The notes: generated by a model from the letters alone, not told the origin. A stretch of 64,000 nt of DNA from Microcebus murinus (GCF_040939455.1 NC_134106.1:44042001-44106000); one strand, 5' to 3'. Counted from the stretch's first letter, positions 24,361 to 36,545 are shown. Translations and numbers: made by a program.

Positions 24361-25254
24361 CCTCTCCTCTTAGAGGCTCTCCTATGGATAGTGCCTGCTG
24401 GGATGTTTCACTGGGGTCAGTAGTAGTGTGTGGACAAGTAAAAATAAGAGGCTTAACTCTGCCTGTTGAAAATAAGCCAGGAGACTTCTCCCACCTCCTT
24501 TTTCTTAGAGCATTTGTTTTAGAAAACCTATAGTTATAAGTACTTTCTCTTTTCTTTGAAATGTATATAAATCCTTTTGAAAACTAGATGGGACTTTTGT
24601 CTACTTTATGACCCAGGAATGTCTTTCTCAGGGACCTGGAAGTCATCTTTTTGAAATTCAACCACCAAGGAAGGTAATGCCCCATCTCCCAGTTTCTGTG
24701 GGAAGGTAGGAGCTAACTTCCATAGGTGCCTTGCTCCAATTTGCAAAGATATGAGGTTTGTTTTTCTTCTGGATAAAGCCCAAAGCTAGCACAGATGGTC
24801 ACTGCAACCACCAGGAAAAGTTAGGATGAACTGTGTGTGACAAATGTGCCATCAGTCCCTCTTGCTCGAGGACTAGTTATATTGTTTATTTTGAAAACAT
24901 TGTGCAACAGGTTGTAACTGCTTAGCTATACAAGGGGGTCCCTTGATCCCCCAAAGATACAAGAGTCCCTTGTATCTTTGCAATCTCTTAGTGGACTGCC
25001 TGTGATGTGTACCACATTCTGGTTTAATGCTTATTCAGTAATACAACTGTTTTCTTTCTCTACTATCTTTGTGGAGAGGAATTCTAGGTTAGGTTAGGAG
25101 AAGATTTTGTTTTTAATTATACTTCCCAACAGTAGAAATGTTCCTACTCTGTAGGATTAAAAAAAAATGTTTTTAATTCCTCCCAAATCAGCTCAGTAGA
25201 AAAGACCCCTGGGAAGATGGTATTATTCATGGCCATATCAGGGATAAAGAAAAG
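24361..25254. other. Unassigned DNA with a small hairpin
   Basis: No gene is recognised. A perfect 12-bp hairpin lies at 24952-24980 (listed separately). Confidence 0.5.
24952..24980. repeat. Perfect 12-bp inverted repeat (hairpin)
   Basis: caaagatacaag (24952-24963) and cttgtatctttg (24969-24980) are exact reverse complements separated by 5 nt. A second imperfect G/C hairpin (ggggg...ccccc) lies immediately upstream at about 24934-24951. Confidence 0.9.
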
Positions 25255-25726
25255 AACTCAAGCAAATCAACAAGAAAAAAATAAAACAAGCCCATTAAAA
25301 AGCGGGCAAAAGACATGAACAGAAACATTTCAAAAGAAGATAGACTAATGGCCATCAAACACATGCAACTCAAAACCACAATGAGATATCACTTAAGTCC
25401 AGTGAGAATGGCTTTTATCAAAAAGTCCCAAAACAACAAGTGCTAGTGTGGATGGGGAGAAATAGGAACATTCATACACTGTTGGTAGACTGCAAACCAG
25501 TACAACCTCTATGGAAAGTAGTATGGATATAACTCTAAGAACTAAAAGTAGACCCGCCATTTGATCCAGCAATCCCACTACTAGGTATATATGTGAAGGA
25601 AAAAAGAGACATTCTATAAAAAAGACACCTGCACTCGAATGTTTATGGCAGCACGAATCACAATTGCAAAGAAGTGGAAACAACCCAAGTGCCCATCAAT
25701 CATAAGTGGATTAATAAAAATGTGGG

Positions 25727-25758
<32 letters not shown>

Positions 25759-26131
25759 CATGGAGTACTACTCAGCCATAAAAAATGGTGACCTAATACC
25801 TCTTGTTTCAACCTGGATGGAACTGGGGACCATTATTCTAAGCAAAATATCACAAAAATGGAAAAACAAACACTACATGTACTCACCATTAAATTGGAAC
25901 GACTCAATCAACACTTAAGTGCACATATAGAAGTGCACACTCATTGGAAATCCAGCAGGTGGGAGGCAGGAGGAAGAGATGGATAAATTCACACCTAAGG
26001 GGTACAATGCACACTATCTGGGGAATGGGCACACTTATAACTTTGACTGAAATGGTACTAAAGCAATTTATGTAACCAAAATGTTTGTACCGCTGTAATA
26101 TTCTGAAATAAAAATATATATTTAAAAAAAA
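25255..26131 (+). mobile_element. 5'-truncated LINE-1 (3' end of ORF2, 3'UTR, poly(A))
   Basis: The element starts in the last part of ORF2 ('gggcaaaagacatgaacaga') and runs through 'atttgatccagcaatcccac' and 'catggagtactactcagcca'. It ends in a 3'UTR with 'ccgctgtaatattctgaaat' and an A-rich tail. It has stops and indels in the ORF2 tail. It is closely related to the L1 ends at 1-62 and 47957-48597, so it is relatively young. A GT/AT microsatellite is embedded at 25727-25759. Confidence 0.93.
25727..25759. repeat. (GT)n(AT)n microsatellite inside L1
   Basis: A short GT run passes into an AT run, placed where related L1s read 'aaaatgtggtatatgtatac'. It probably expanded from that L1 sequence. 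Confidence 0.9.
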
Positions 26132-26203
26132 GAAAGATAACGTGAAATAGAAGAGACATGTATCACAAGCCTCATCTCACATTTGCTTCACGTTCACTCT
26201 TAC

Positions 26204-26339
26204 ATTATGGATAAATCCCCTCAAAAGCACCACCTGGATTTCTTCATCTGTGACTCCATGTGTTTGTCGGTGAACTACGACTCCATCACCACAGGCCGTG
26301 GCCACACTGAAGCGGAAGGCACTTGCCCACGCGAGGTTC
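26204..26339 (-). other. Candidate 136-bp coding exon of unknown gene
   Basis: Read on the minus strand, a polypyrimidine-type acceptor (ataaccgctttcacag) is followed by 136 bp with no stop in one frame. The frame encodes a segment with 'FRFSVATACGDGVVV' and 'HRQTHGVTDEEIQ'. A strong donor (gtaaga) follows. The open frame extends a little beyond both sites (26177-26359). Base composition is richer in G+C and CpG than the neighbouring DNA. No protein family was recognised. The plus strand of the same block is also open, so the openness may be due to chance. Confidence 0.25.
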
Positions 26340-26710
26340 CTGTGAAAGCGGTTATCCATGAAAAGGTCAAGTTAGAATGATTTTGAAAACCACACTTGTA
26401 AAAGCTCATTCCAGGAAATAACATACAATAGAAATAAGATAATCGAGTTTAGAAAGGGCAAAACTGACAATTTCCACCCACAACATCCTCCCCGCAAAGC
26501 CCTTCGGGGCAGACTCTCCGGTGAAAGCTGCGTGGGCCTGAGCTCTCTGCATCAGCCCGTGCGGCAGGCCAGGCTGCCGAACCTACCTCACTAGGAGCTG
26601 AAGGGAAGCTGAGTCGCGGACATAAAGGACCCGGGGAAATAAGTCGGTCCTATCAGGGTGGAAGTACTTACTGGCCCTGGAATTGCAGAAAGACCATTTC
26701 TCCCTTCGGC
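26270..26710. promoter_or_regulatory. CpG-dense patch, possible weak CpG island
   Basis: About twenty CpGs were counted by eye over roughly 440 bp, far above the surrounding DNA, with G+C near one half. It overlaps the candidate exon. It could be a small promoter or an old exon-rich segment, or simply a fragment of a less decayed repeat. Confidence 0.3.
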
Positions 26711-26997
26711 CATTCTAGGGTCTTCAGCTGCAAAGCAGATAAAAGGAAAAGCCAGCTGAGGGAATTGAGGGAATTAAGAGTCAAACAAATTCTAGGATTT
26801 TGTTTGTTTGTTTTTGTTTGCTTGGATTTTGTTCTTGCCATTCAGTTATTTCAGGGCTGTGGAGAAACAGATTGAAGCAAAGGAAAGGGGACATGAGAAC
26901 ACAGTTCTCAGAATCCCACTAGATAATAAATGGAGAAATAAGTATTATCTATCTTTATAATAAGAATGTTTGTGCATCTACATAGGAAAACAATAAT

Positions 26998-27260
26998 GTA
27001 CTTTTTATTAAATAAACATTTTGAGTGCCAGCCATGTGCCAGGCATGGTGCTAGAGATGAGCAGATAAACACAGTTCTGCCCTCGTAGAGCTTAAGGTCT
27101 AGTTAGAGAAACAGAGAAATCGCCAACAACAACCCCAAATTACAATAAGTGCTCTGCAGAAAAGACTAAAGGCTAAAGTGAGAAAAGCTGGAAACACCTC
27201 CTTGGGTTAGGGTAGCCCGGAAAGGCCTCTCTAGGTGCAGCACCAGTGCTGTCGTGTTGA
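26998..27260 (-). mobile_element. L2 LINE 3' end, minus strand
   Basis: The order 'gtgccagccatgtgccaggc', 'atggtgctagagatgagcag' and 'ctgccctcgtagagcttaag' is the reverse complement of the L2 3' end. Confidence 0.7.
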
Positions 27261-27399
27261 AAGCAAGTACCCCTGATACGACATGATAAAACGGCACTGC
27301 ACCTCTGTGGTCTTCCTCCTAACAAGTGGTCACCCTAGACTAACCATGAGGAAAAGCCAAAATCGAGGAGCAGTCTACAAAATATCTGACTAATACTCC

Positions 27400-27730
27400 T
27401 CAAATCCACCAAGGCCATGAAAAACAAGGAACATCTGAGGGATTGCCTCATCACACACTTGATGAAGGGGACGTGACAACTAAATGCAATGTGGAAATCT
27501 CGATGGGGTCCTACAGCGGAAAAAGGACAATAGTGGAAAAACAGGTGAAATTCACGTAAATTCTGGAGTTCAGAATGAAAGTCCTAGTGTTAACTGGTGA
27601 GTTTTGATGGATATATGTTAGAGACATTAACATTAGGGGAAACTGGGTGAAAGATATATGACATTTTCTGTAACACTTTTAGAACTTTTCCATAAATCTA
27701 AAATTATTTCAAAATTTATTTTTAAAAATT
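27400..27730 (+). mobile_element. Old L1/HAL1-like 3' end
   Basis: The segments 'acgtgacaactaaatgcaat', 'gggaaactgggtgaaagata' and 'ttttccataaatctaaaatt' recur at the 3' ends of some ancient mammalian LINE-type repeats. The family assignment is tentative. Confidence 0.4.
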
Positions 27731-30700
27731 TAAATTAAAAAATTTTAAAAAATTTAAATATGAGAACACATGGCCCTGCAAAGATTGTACCTGTGTGTGT
27801 CCTATACATATGGAATCCTGTTCTAGGGGCTGAGGATTCAGAAGTGAACAATCTTCTAGTTACAGATGCTTATTTCATTTAGAAAAGAAAAAAGGGCACC
27901 ATACACTGCACAAAACACTTGCCAATTTTTAACCAGCCAAAACTTCGATATTTGTTCCTTTCCTTCATCTTCTAAAATAAACTGAATCCATTGGCTCAAA
28001 TCACTCAAAATATTTTGTTTCAAGTATTTTCCACACAGTAAATTAAAAACTCTTAAACCGAATAAGCATGTTATGAAAGAAGGAAGGAAATAGCACTAAC
28101 TTCATTTTTCATTTAAAATTACCTGTTGCCAAAAGCAATGCCTAAGTCCCATGTTTCTTAATGTTTTCTATTAAATGTATAAAAGCTATAACAGTATGTC
28201 TTTTCTTTACTGAAAGTCCTGAGTTTGCATTTTCACTCTCTTGCAAGTCAGTTAAGGCACAAATGTTGAAAGTAAACTTCCTCTATGCTTTTAAACACAT
28301 AAATGGACCACTTGCTCAGGGCCTGGGAAATTCTCCCAAATCCTTTGCTCATTTCTAATCGAACTCCAGGGTCTGAGTCTTTGTCATTGAGTGGAGCATT
28401 GACAGCTCACCTTAGATTTCAATTTAGATGAATGTGCTTCTGTCCTGAGAAGTGTCCAGCCCCAGCGCCATCTAATGTTTCTGGTTAATTCTTAACAGGC
28501 CCACAAGTGACTCTAAAGAGGGCAGCACAATCAAACTGTCCCTCTCTCAGGACAACATCAATAATGTGTCCACTTTGGGCATTTGGAACATAACTGCAAA
28601 CTTCAGTCAGAGGCCAACAAAATTCTTTATCCACCTAGAGAGACAAATAAGGGACTTGTTACATAAAACTCCTTTGGTTGAGTCCAATGTGGTTGTCCCA
28701 GATTGAGGAGGGGAAGTTACAGTACGAAAGGGGTTAAGATTAGCAATCCTTCCTTGATTGTGAGGCTTTTCTTGGTACTGAATGTGTCGCCCACTTCCAC
28801 TGCACTCGAGAAAAGCAATGCAAACACTAAGTCAACTTAAGCTTTACCACTGTCAAACAGCAACGATACGCAGCACACAGCAGCAGATGCAAGAGTGGTC
28901 CTGGTGGAGAGGCCCCTCTGAAGGCATGATGACAACTTCTGTCTTTGATATCCCCTCTCGGTCTTACTCTTCCCTCTCCCCAACTACCTCCAACTTCCAC
29001 TTCCAAAACAGGACTACAGCCCAACTAGCCATAAGTCAAATCTATTGCTACTGGGGGAAGAAATATGCTGGGGTAAGAGAACATTAACATAAGACAAGGC
29101 TGAAATAAAAAGTCAGTATGTGGACACTCTACTTATCTGCCACAAATGATAAAAAAAACTGTGTCCCCTCTCTGCTGAGTAGAGTTCTAATACTAACTTT
29201 AAATTCTTTCCACCTGCATTATCTCTGGATCTCTAATGCTCAGAGACTTGTTTTGCTTTTCATTTTGAACACAAAGAGCATCTGTTGGCTGAAATAGTCA
29301 TCTGTTGCTGACATCCCACTTCTCCCTCTATTATCAGCCCAAAAATATGTGACAAGCAGGAAAGCTCAGCTGCTTGCTCTGCCGCTATCAAAGGTTTTGG
29401 AACCCAGCTTAGAGGCCGGTTGGGAATGAGGTAGAGCTGCTGATCCTCATGTAGGAGTGAATTGGAGGAGGAGGGAGTGCCCTCGAAAAGACACGGACAC
29501 AACATGAGAAGGGTTCCCCACTTACAAGGTGGGTGTTCAAAGTGCCTGTTGTGCTCTGAGTCATAGTGAGAATAAACTTAAAAGCAGTGGTCCTCTTAAG
29601 TGTTTTCATGGAACAGCCTGTTCCAAATGGCTCCTGATGGCAAAAATGACTGAGAAAATGTCATAGGATACACATTATTAGCTGCCTAAATAATATCTAT
29701 GCCTCCTTCCTCTGCTAATGAAACCTTAGTTTTGATTGGGGTGAAAATATGTCCCATCCCAGGGAATGAATTTTGATTGATCTAAATCAATCATGTTTGT
29801 TGTCAATCACCCTGTTGTCCACTTTCCCAGACATTTTTGCATCGAGGGGTGGTCATGGCATCCAATTCTGGTAATGATCTCTCAAAAGATGTCAGGCAGG
29901 GGCCTTCAGGAAAAGTTTTACTTTCCTAATAAAAGCAAGAGACACAACTTGCACTATCCTTTTCTTTCTGTTTTAAATACAGATATGATGTTAGCTGGAA
30001 CATTTTACTACCCTGAAAAAAAAAAAAGACCAAGAGAATCTTAGAGATGCCAGCTCTAATATTATTGAGCCACCAAGCTAATAACGTCAGCTTGTTTCAT
30101 GAGGAAAATGAGCCTATAATCAGGGTTTCTGTTGTTCACTGTAGAAATCATTTCTGGATTTAAATATTTGCTCACCTTCTATTGCTTTGATAAAAGAGTA
30201 CAGAACAGTGAGGTTTCTCTTGAGGAACACCAATTCTTAAACCGATGTTAATTTGGGATTCATTATTTGGGATTTCCTTTGTAATCCATTATATGTTCTG
30301 CTTTAAAGTGCATATTTCTGTCAGGGCCACAAGAACCTGTCCTAATGAAGGCCTGGCCTGTAAAGAGATGTCAGTGTTTCCTCCTCATAGCTCAGAACTT
30401 CAGTGTTTCCTCCTCATAGCTCAGAACTGTCTTCATCAAGACAAGAAAATAGAGTTAGATTCATCTACCCAGCCCCTCTCCTCATCACCCCCTCCGCCCT
30501 CACCAGGCTGCCCTGGCTGCACACAGAGAAATGATTTTCACAGCCAGCTAACACCATGGTATGGAGGAAGGCTCAGGTATAAAAGCAAAAAGTTACTCTC
30601 AGTAAAAACAAAGACTAAAAGAACTGCCATAAGAAGATGGTAGATCTTAAAATCATGGTATCACAGCAAGAAAGTTTGTGGAAGAGTATTCTTCTACAGA

Positions 30701-30920
30701 GGGAAGAAAAGTTTGCCTAACAGAATGAAAGGCTAATATATTTTAGCAATTGGCAAAATCAGGAAAGACAGTCAACCACCCAGGACCCAGGATCATTCAT
30801 AGGCAAACAATCTCTTCTTCTGGCTATAGACAGTATGACATCAACTACAGATGATTACCAACTAGCAAGTGGCCATATAAATTCCATGACCTCCCTGAAA
30901 GACATACCAGAAGAGACAAG
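27731..30920. other. Mostly unique DNA, no gene recognised
   Basis: This is a long repeat-poor stretch. Frames at 28782-29087 (101 residues) and 30245-30643 (132 residues) resemble no known protein and have no visible splice context. A 29-bp tandem duplication at 30371-30428 is listed separately. Regulatory content cannot be judged without comparison. Confidence 0.45.
30371..30428. repeat. Exact tandem duplication, 2 x 29 bp
   Basis: The unit beginning tcagtgtttcctcctcatag is repeated once without any mismatch. The lack of divergence indicates a recent duplication. Confidence 0.95.
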
Positions 30921-31437
30921 TGTTGTGTGCTCTAGAAAACACTACCAGCATATAGTAGGTGCTCAGTAAATATTAGCATAATGAATGAACATTTTCTGAC
31001 TTTGAAGGGACAGAAAGCCCCTAGCATCTGAAAAGTGGCACTGACCAATTTCAGCTTATGTAGGAAAAATATATGAACAAGTAGAAATGACAGTTCACAC
31101 AGACCACGATGAGGTGACCTGGTTTCTGATGACACCCCAGTAGAGGGCTAACAGGGAGCCCACTTTCTTTGTAAATCCAAACCTTCTGGACGGAATGAGT
31201 AACATCTTGGCATACTTAGGGAACTTTCTTCTGAGATCACCAAACCTCTGCCAATAATCTTTAAAGAAGCCCCATAAGATCTAAGTAGACAAAATCATTC
31301 ATGTTAAAATTAAAAGTTTTTTAATCATTCATGTACTTCTTAAAAAAGAGAAAGAGATCGTGAATTCTCCAAGATCAATGGTTGAGTTTTATGGGTGAGA
31401 TGACAAGTGAGATGCTGCCACTGAGGAAACTGACAGC

Positions 31438-31680
31438 AAAAATAGCTAATATTTATTGAGTGACTGTTATGCATTGGCGCTTTACATACATCAATTCATC
31501 TAATTATCACAACGACCTCAGTGGCCATTAGTATTATTATTCCACCTTGCACAGCTTAGGAAATTGGGACTTATCAAGATGAAGTATTTCTGGAGGTTAC
31601 ACAGCTATTAGGGATGGGGCTTAGTTTGAACCCAGACAGTCTAATTCCAGAGCCCAACTGCATTCCCTTAAAATTATCCC
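31438..31680 (-). mobile_element. MIR SINE, minus strand
   Basis: The reverse-complement MIR order is clear: 'aatatttattgagtgactgt', 'cgctttacatacatcaattc', 'ggttacacagctattaggga' and 'tttgaacccagacagtctaa'. Confidence 0.9.
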
Positions 31681-32074
31681 TGTTTTCCTACAAAATGCTT
31701 GGGTGTGTCCAGGCTACTTCCCACAGGTTATTATATGGTTAAGCTCCCTGGCCGGGAAGTGCCACTGGGCTGAGAAGGAGCCTCACCTGAGAAACAGTCT
31801 GATGAGAGGGCCCTTCGGACCCCTGCTTTCTCCCGCCGTATCCCTCCCTGCTCCTCCATCAACACGCCATACCATCTCATAGTGCCGTCTAAGGGAACAT
31901 ATTCATCTTACCACAGGTGCTTTCCACGGTATTTTTGGATTCCATGGCATTTTTAGATTCATTAAGAGCTCTCCTCCCTGCTCGTGAGAGATCTACATCC
32001 AAAAAGTGGCTCTCACAAGAGCAAGTCAATCATAGCTAAATTATTTCTTATTTTTCAATTTGTTTGCTTGCTTT

Positions 32075-32220
32075 AAAGTCTCCTCCCACTAGAATATGGG
32101 GTGCAGACAAGGATTATTTCTATCTTGGCCTAACGTAGTACCTGGCACACAATTAATTATGTATGTGTGTATATATATATATAGATATAGATAGAATAAT
32201 GAATGAATGAATGAATGAAC
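32075..32220 (+). mobile_element. L2 LINE 3' end
   Basis: The text 'cactagaatatggggtgcag', 'cgtagtacctggcacacaat' and a short (TGAA)n tail matches the L2 3' end. A TA/GATA-like microsatellite lies inside. Confidence 0.7.
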
Positions 32221-32314
32221 CACAGGGAACAAATAAGTTGTATACTATGTCTATCAATTCAAAGTTGCACAGATAATTGAATTTTTTCTTCATTATCATT
32301 ATGATCATCATAAA

Positions 32315-32510
32315 AGTATCTTCATATTGTTAAGCATCTATTAAGTGCCAGCACTGTTGGGCATTTTACACATTATTTCATTTAGTCCTCACAAGCCATA
32401 TGGCAGACATTATTGTTTCCACTTTACAGATAAGAAAACTGAGGCTTATAGAAATTAAGTTGTTTGCCAAAGGTTTCTAATTGCTCTTGAAATAGGACTT
32501 AAATTTCCTT
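32315..32510 (-). mobile_element. MIR SINE, minus strand
   Basis: 'catctattaagtgccagcac', 'tttagtcctcacaagccata' and 'ttacagataagaaaactgag' appear in reverse MIR order. Confidence 0.85.
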
Positions 32511-32524
32511 TCTTTTCCTGTATC

Positions 32525-32760
32525 ACCTTTTAAAATTTTTTTTAAATTGGCAAATAAAAATTGTCTATATTTATGTTCCACATGATGTTTTGATATATGG
32601 ATACATTGTAGGATGACTTAATCGAGCTAACACATGTATTGCCTCACATACTTATTCTTTTGTGGTAAGAACACTTAAAATCTACTTTTTCAAATCAATT
32701 TTCAAGTATACAATACATTGTTATTAATTAGAGTAACCATGGGGACAGGGCTTAAATTTC
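32525..32760 (-). mobile_element. L1 3' end, minus strand
   Basis: 'atgttttgatatatggatac', 'atcgagctaacacatgtatt' and 'tacaatacattgttattaat' are the complement of an old primate/mammalian L1 3'UTR. Confidence 0.8.
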
Positions 32761-33419
32761 TTAATATCATTTACAACTCCAACTTCATCTTCTTTCTTGG
32801 CTCAAAATCCAGTCGATGCCCCATTCTCTATCACTTAGAAATGTGGTATACAGTGGCTTAAATAGAGTTTGCATTTTCTACCCAAGACGTCTGTAGGTGG
32901 GAAATGCAGGGCTGCTAGAGTGTAAACAAGGACTCAGGCTTCTTCATTCTTCCTCGTCACTATTCTGGTATGTCGGACTGTGACTTCACGGCCACAGAAT
33001 GGCAGCTGTCCCTATAAGCATCCTGTCAGCATCCAAAGCAAGGAAGAGGAGGAAGAGCAAAGATCTGTGCCAGGTTCCTCCTTAATCATCACAACAAAAG
33101 CTTTCCCAGAATCCCTCCAGCATCCCATTGTCCAAAACTATGTCTCATGGCCATCATTAGCTGCGAGAGATGTTGCTGTGATGGAAAGAGGGAAAGAAAG
33201 ACACAGAAATAACTTTCAGGTCATCCAGCCAGCAGTATCTGCCACTCAATCATCTGGAATTACTGTCAGATTCACAAAATGGCAATGCTTGCTCCTATTT
33301 CTAGACCCTTGCGCATGTTCTTTCTTCTTCTTTCTTCCTCTTCTTTAATATCTTTCCTGACTCAGACACCTCCCACCACCAAGAGCAGGTAAGTGCCCTC
33401 CCATCAGTTCTCTTAGCAC
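32761..33419. other. Unassigned DNA, no gene seen
   Basis: The 122-residue frame at 32980-33348 is low in family-like features and ends in a run of F, L and P from a CTT-rich tract. It is not supported as a gene. Confidence 0.45.
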
Positions 33420-33565
33420 CTTGGACTCACCTGCCTTTCTTCTTGTCTGCATCCTCCACTGGACCAAACTCTTGAAGGTGGTACCATGTACTTGTCATCA
33501 TTATATACCAGGCTTCTGTCACAGTGTCTGGCACAATAAGCCTTTACTGAAAGAATGAAGTGACC
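33420..33565 (+). mobile_element. L2 LINE 3' end
   Basis: 'gtacttgtcatcattatata', 'cacagtgtctggcacaataa' and 'tactgaaagaatgaagtg' match the L2 3' end. Confidence 0.6.
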
Positions 33566-34494
33566 AACCAAGGGATCAAACTCAGGTCTTTCCAATTCCA
33601 AGTCCATGCTCTGTTCACTATATAACACTAAATACTGAAAATAAAACATTTTTGTAAAAAGCCATAAAAATCCAGCCTCCTCCCTCAAAGACACCACAGA
33701 ATTTTATTGTTATTGTTGTCATCATCATCATCATTATCACATTTCTCACTTGCCCTCTAATAGATGGCCCAAAAACATTTAAAGTAACCAAAAGCTGGGC
33801 AGGAGGACAACAGAACCCCAAAACTAGCCAAATTGGGTGACCAGTTTTCAGTCCCCAAGAAAAACTGAAAGGTGAATATAACTAAGGAAAATATTTCAGA
33901 ATTCAAGTAGGATGCTCTGGTATACCTAACTGTATCTCTAGCACTGAGTGGCATTTGCTTTTTATCTTTCCATATGTATTTAGCCTTTACAGACCACAGC
34001 TCATCATCTGTGACTTTGTTTTATATTAACTTCCAAATGAATTTCACTAGCTCAAAGGTAATTGTTCATTCAGATGGAATGTATACCTAACAACCAGAGC
34101 TTTCAGTCAAAGAAGGCCCCTCAGAGACGGCTGAGAAAATGTGATGCTCAACCCATGCAGTGCTGTTAGAAAGAAAGGAAGTTTCTTGTCATCTGCTGGC
34201 AAGATGCCATTCTTCCACTTGTCCCACTCCGGACCCATGTGAGCAGCAAAATGTCAATACCACAGTTCTGGCCGCCACAATGACAAAAATAATTGCCTCC
34301 ACCAGGGACTACAGTCTAAGTTTTGATTTTTGTTTTGGTTTGGTTTGGTTTTATTTAGCATTTTAATTTGGTCACCATAGGCACCCTTCTTTTTTCTTCC
34401 ATACTTCCCCTACTCAACGCTCAGACCTGGTACATGTTAAATGAGTCATCTACTTGTCTGTTTCAGCATATTTTTAGTGAAAAGAAACCTTAAC
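33566..34494. other. Unassigned DNA with short trinucleotide tract
   Basis: A short (TCA)n-like tract occurs at about 33717-33735. No gene is recognised. Confidence 0.5.
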
Positions 34495-35103
34495 TATTGT
34501 GGTAACTTTAAATATGTTCACAAAGGCTTTGATACACCTCCTTTGAAAAGGTGAAGCCTAATTCCCCTCCCTTTGAATGTGGGCTGAACTTAGTGACTCA
34601 TTTCTGACCGATAAACTAAAATGAAAACGATGAAACTAGATCATAAAAGGGGCTGTGATCTCATCTCCTGTCCTCTCCTCTCTCTCCCTTTCTTTCTTTT
34701 TCTCAATACTTGCTCTGGGAGAAGGCAGCTGCCATCCTACAAAGACACTCAAGAAACCCTAAGGAGAGAGACAGAGCAAGGAACTGAAGCCTCGGCCTCA
34801 GATGACTACAGTCTCAGATGACTACAGCCCCAGACTACTGACTGCAACCTTCTGAGAGATCTTGAGTCAACCATGTACCTTGAGCTTGGAAGCAGATCTT
34901 CCAGCCTCAGTCAATTCTCAGATGACTACAGCATCATCCTGTTGAAAGCAACCCCATGAGAGACCTTGAGCCAGGACCATCCAATTAAGCTGCTCCCAAA
35001 TTTCTGATGCACAGATATAATACATGACATAATAAATGTTTAATGTGGCAAGCCACTAAGCTTGGGGGTAATTTATTGCACAAGAATAGATAACTAATTC
35101 AGT
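34495..35103 (+). mobile_element. MaLR-like LTR relic
   Basis: Recognisable blocks include 'aaggctttgatacacctcct', 'attcccctccctttgaatgt', 'gaaggcagctgccatcctac' and 'gcaagccactaagcttgggg', ending 'gataactaattcag'. This is an old mammalian LTR-type repeat. The word 'tcagatgactacag' is present three times inside it, through local duplication. No retroviral gene is present. Confidence 0.6.
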
Positions 35104-35249
35104 TACATTAAGGAAATATTTTATACAATTGAGATATCACCAATAGCCTATCATCCTAATATGGTTTCCATCTTTGCATATTCTCTTCTACATGAAAATC
35201 CTTTGTTTAAATATTACTATGATGCAAATACAATTCTGATTTCTGTCAT

Positions 35250-36545
35250 ATTCTCAGATTTTATTATAAACATCTCCTTTGATGGTATAATGTCTTCATA
35301 GTTAATAATATTTTTAATGGTTGAAGAACATTTGATCAGATGGGCTAGGCACGGTGGCTCATGCCTTTAATCCTAGCACTCTGGGAGGCTGAGGCAGGAG
35401 GATCACTTGAGCTCAGGAGTTTGAAAACAGCCTGAGCCAGTGCAAGACCTCGTCTCTACAAAAAACAGAAATATTAGCTAGTTGTCGTGGCACGCACCTT
35501 TAGTCCCAGCTACTCAGGAAGCTGAGGCAGGAGGATCACTTGAGCCCAAGAGTTTGAGGTTGCTGTGAGCTAGGCTGATGCCACGGCACTCTACTCAGGG
35601 GCAACAGAGTGAGACTCTGTCTCAAAAAAAATTTTTTTTTGATCATGTGGATATGCCCTAAGCTTTAAACCATTTCCAAAATATTGAACATTTCAGTGAT
35701 TTTCAAGTTTTTTCTATTAGAACTTTACTGTAGTAAATATCTTTGAATATATAGCTTTTTGCTTCTCTTGATTTATTTAGTTAGAATAAACTTTCTATAT
35801 TTGAATTACTGGGGGAAAAAGAATATGAACATCTTTGTGGCTTTCATTGCATATTTGTCATATTTACTTTTCACAAAGATATATCAATTTATCAGTGATG
35901 AATAAGAGTACCAGCTACACTACAACCATAATTATATTATAATTTCTTACGCTTGTGTTAAAAGGTACAAAATTGCATCTCAAGTTTGCTTTAATTTGAA
36001 TTTCTTTTATTCCTAATGAGGTTGTATGGGATTTTTTATATGTATTACATAATCACTATTTGCTTTTGTGAATTATCTCTTACTGTATTTTATGATTATC
36101 CTGGTTTTAATGTGTACTTTTCTTATAAATTTGAATGTAAAATTATAGATTAGAAATAGTAACCTTTTGTAATCTTTGATTAAAATGTTTTTCCAGCCAG
36201 TTGTTCATTTATACCAGTTTGCTCTTTTCATTACACAAAAATTCATAATTTTTTACTCTCAGATATATCAATATGCTATGTTATTTCTTCCATTCCATTT
36301 CTATTACTGCAAACGTAGCAGAGTTCACATTCTTCTTCTGATCTGAACTGATAACTTTTCTTCTAGTTTCTCGAGAATTTATGAGATTTTTTTTAATTTT
36401 TGTTTATTTTGTTTTGTTTGTATTGTTACCTCAAATTCATCTGGAGTTTATTTTGGTATATACTGTAAAATGTAGATTGTTTTTCCAAGCTGTTCTTCAG
36501 CTTATTCATTTTTTTATTAAAAATATTTATAGTAACTTGGTTTTA
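35250..36545 (-). mobile_element. Old L1, minus strand, interrupted by an Alu
   Basis: This AT-rich antisense L1-like text includes 'ttcatctggagtttattttg' and 'ggtatatactgtaaaatgta'. It is strongly decayed. The Alu at 35340-35637 lies inside it. Confidence 0.55.
35340..35637 (+). mobile_element. Full-length Alu (older type)
   Basis: Both monomers are present, joined by a normal-length linker ('ctacaaaaaacagaaatatt'), so it lacks the extended lemur linker and is an older AluJ-like copy. Flanking tttgatca at 35331-35338 and 35638-35645 forms an 8-bp target duplication. Confidence 0.92.

Noticed and set aside
30245..30643. 132-residue plus-strand open frame
   Set aside because: It spans the 29-bp tandem duplication, holds a serine/proline low-complexity run and has no family resemblance.
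32980..33348. 122-residue plus-strand open frame
   Set aside because: The C-terminus is a translation of a CTT-rich tract, and no domain or conserved start context is visible.
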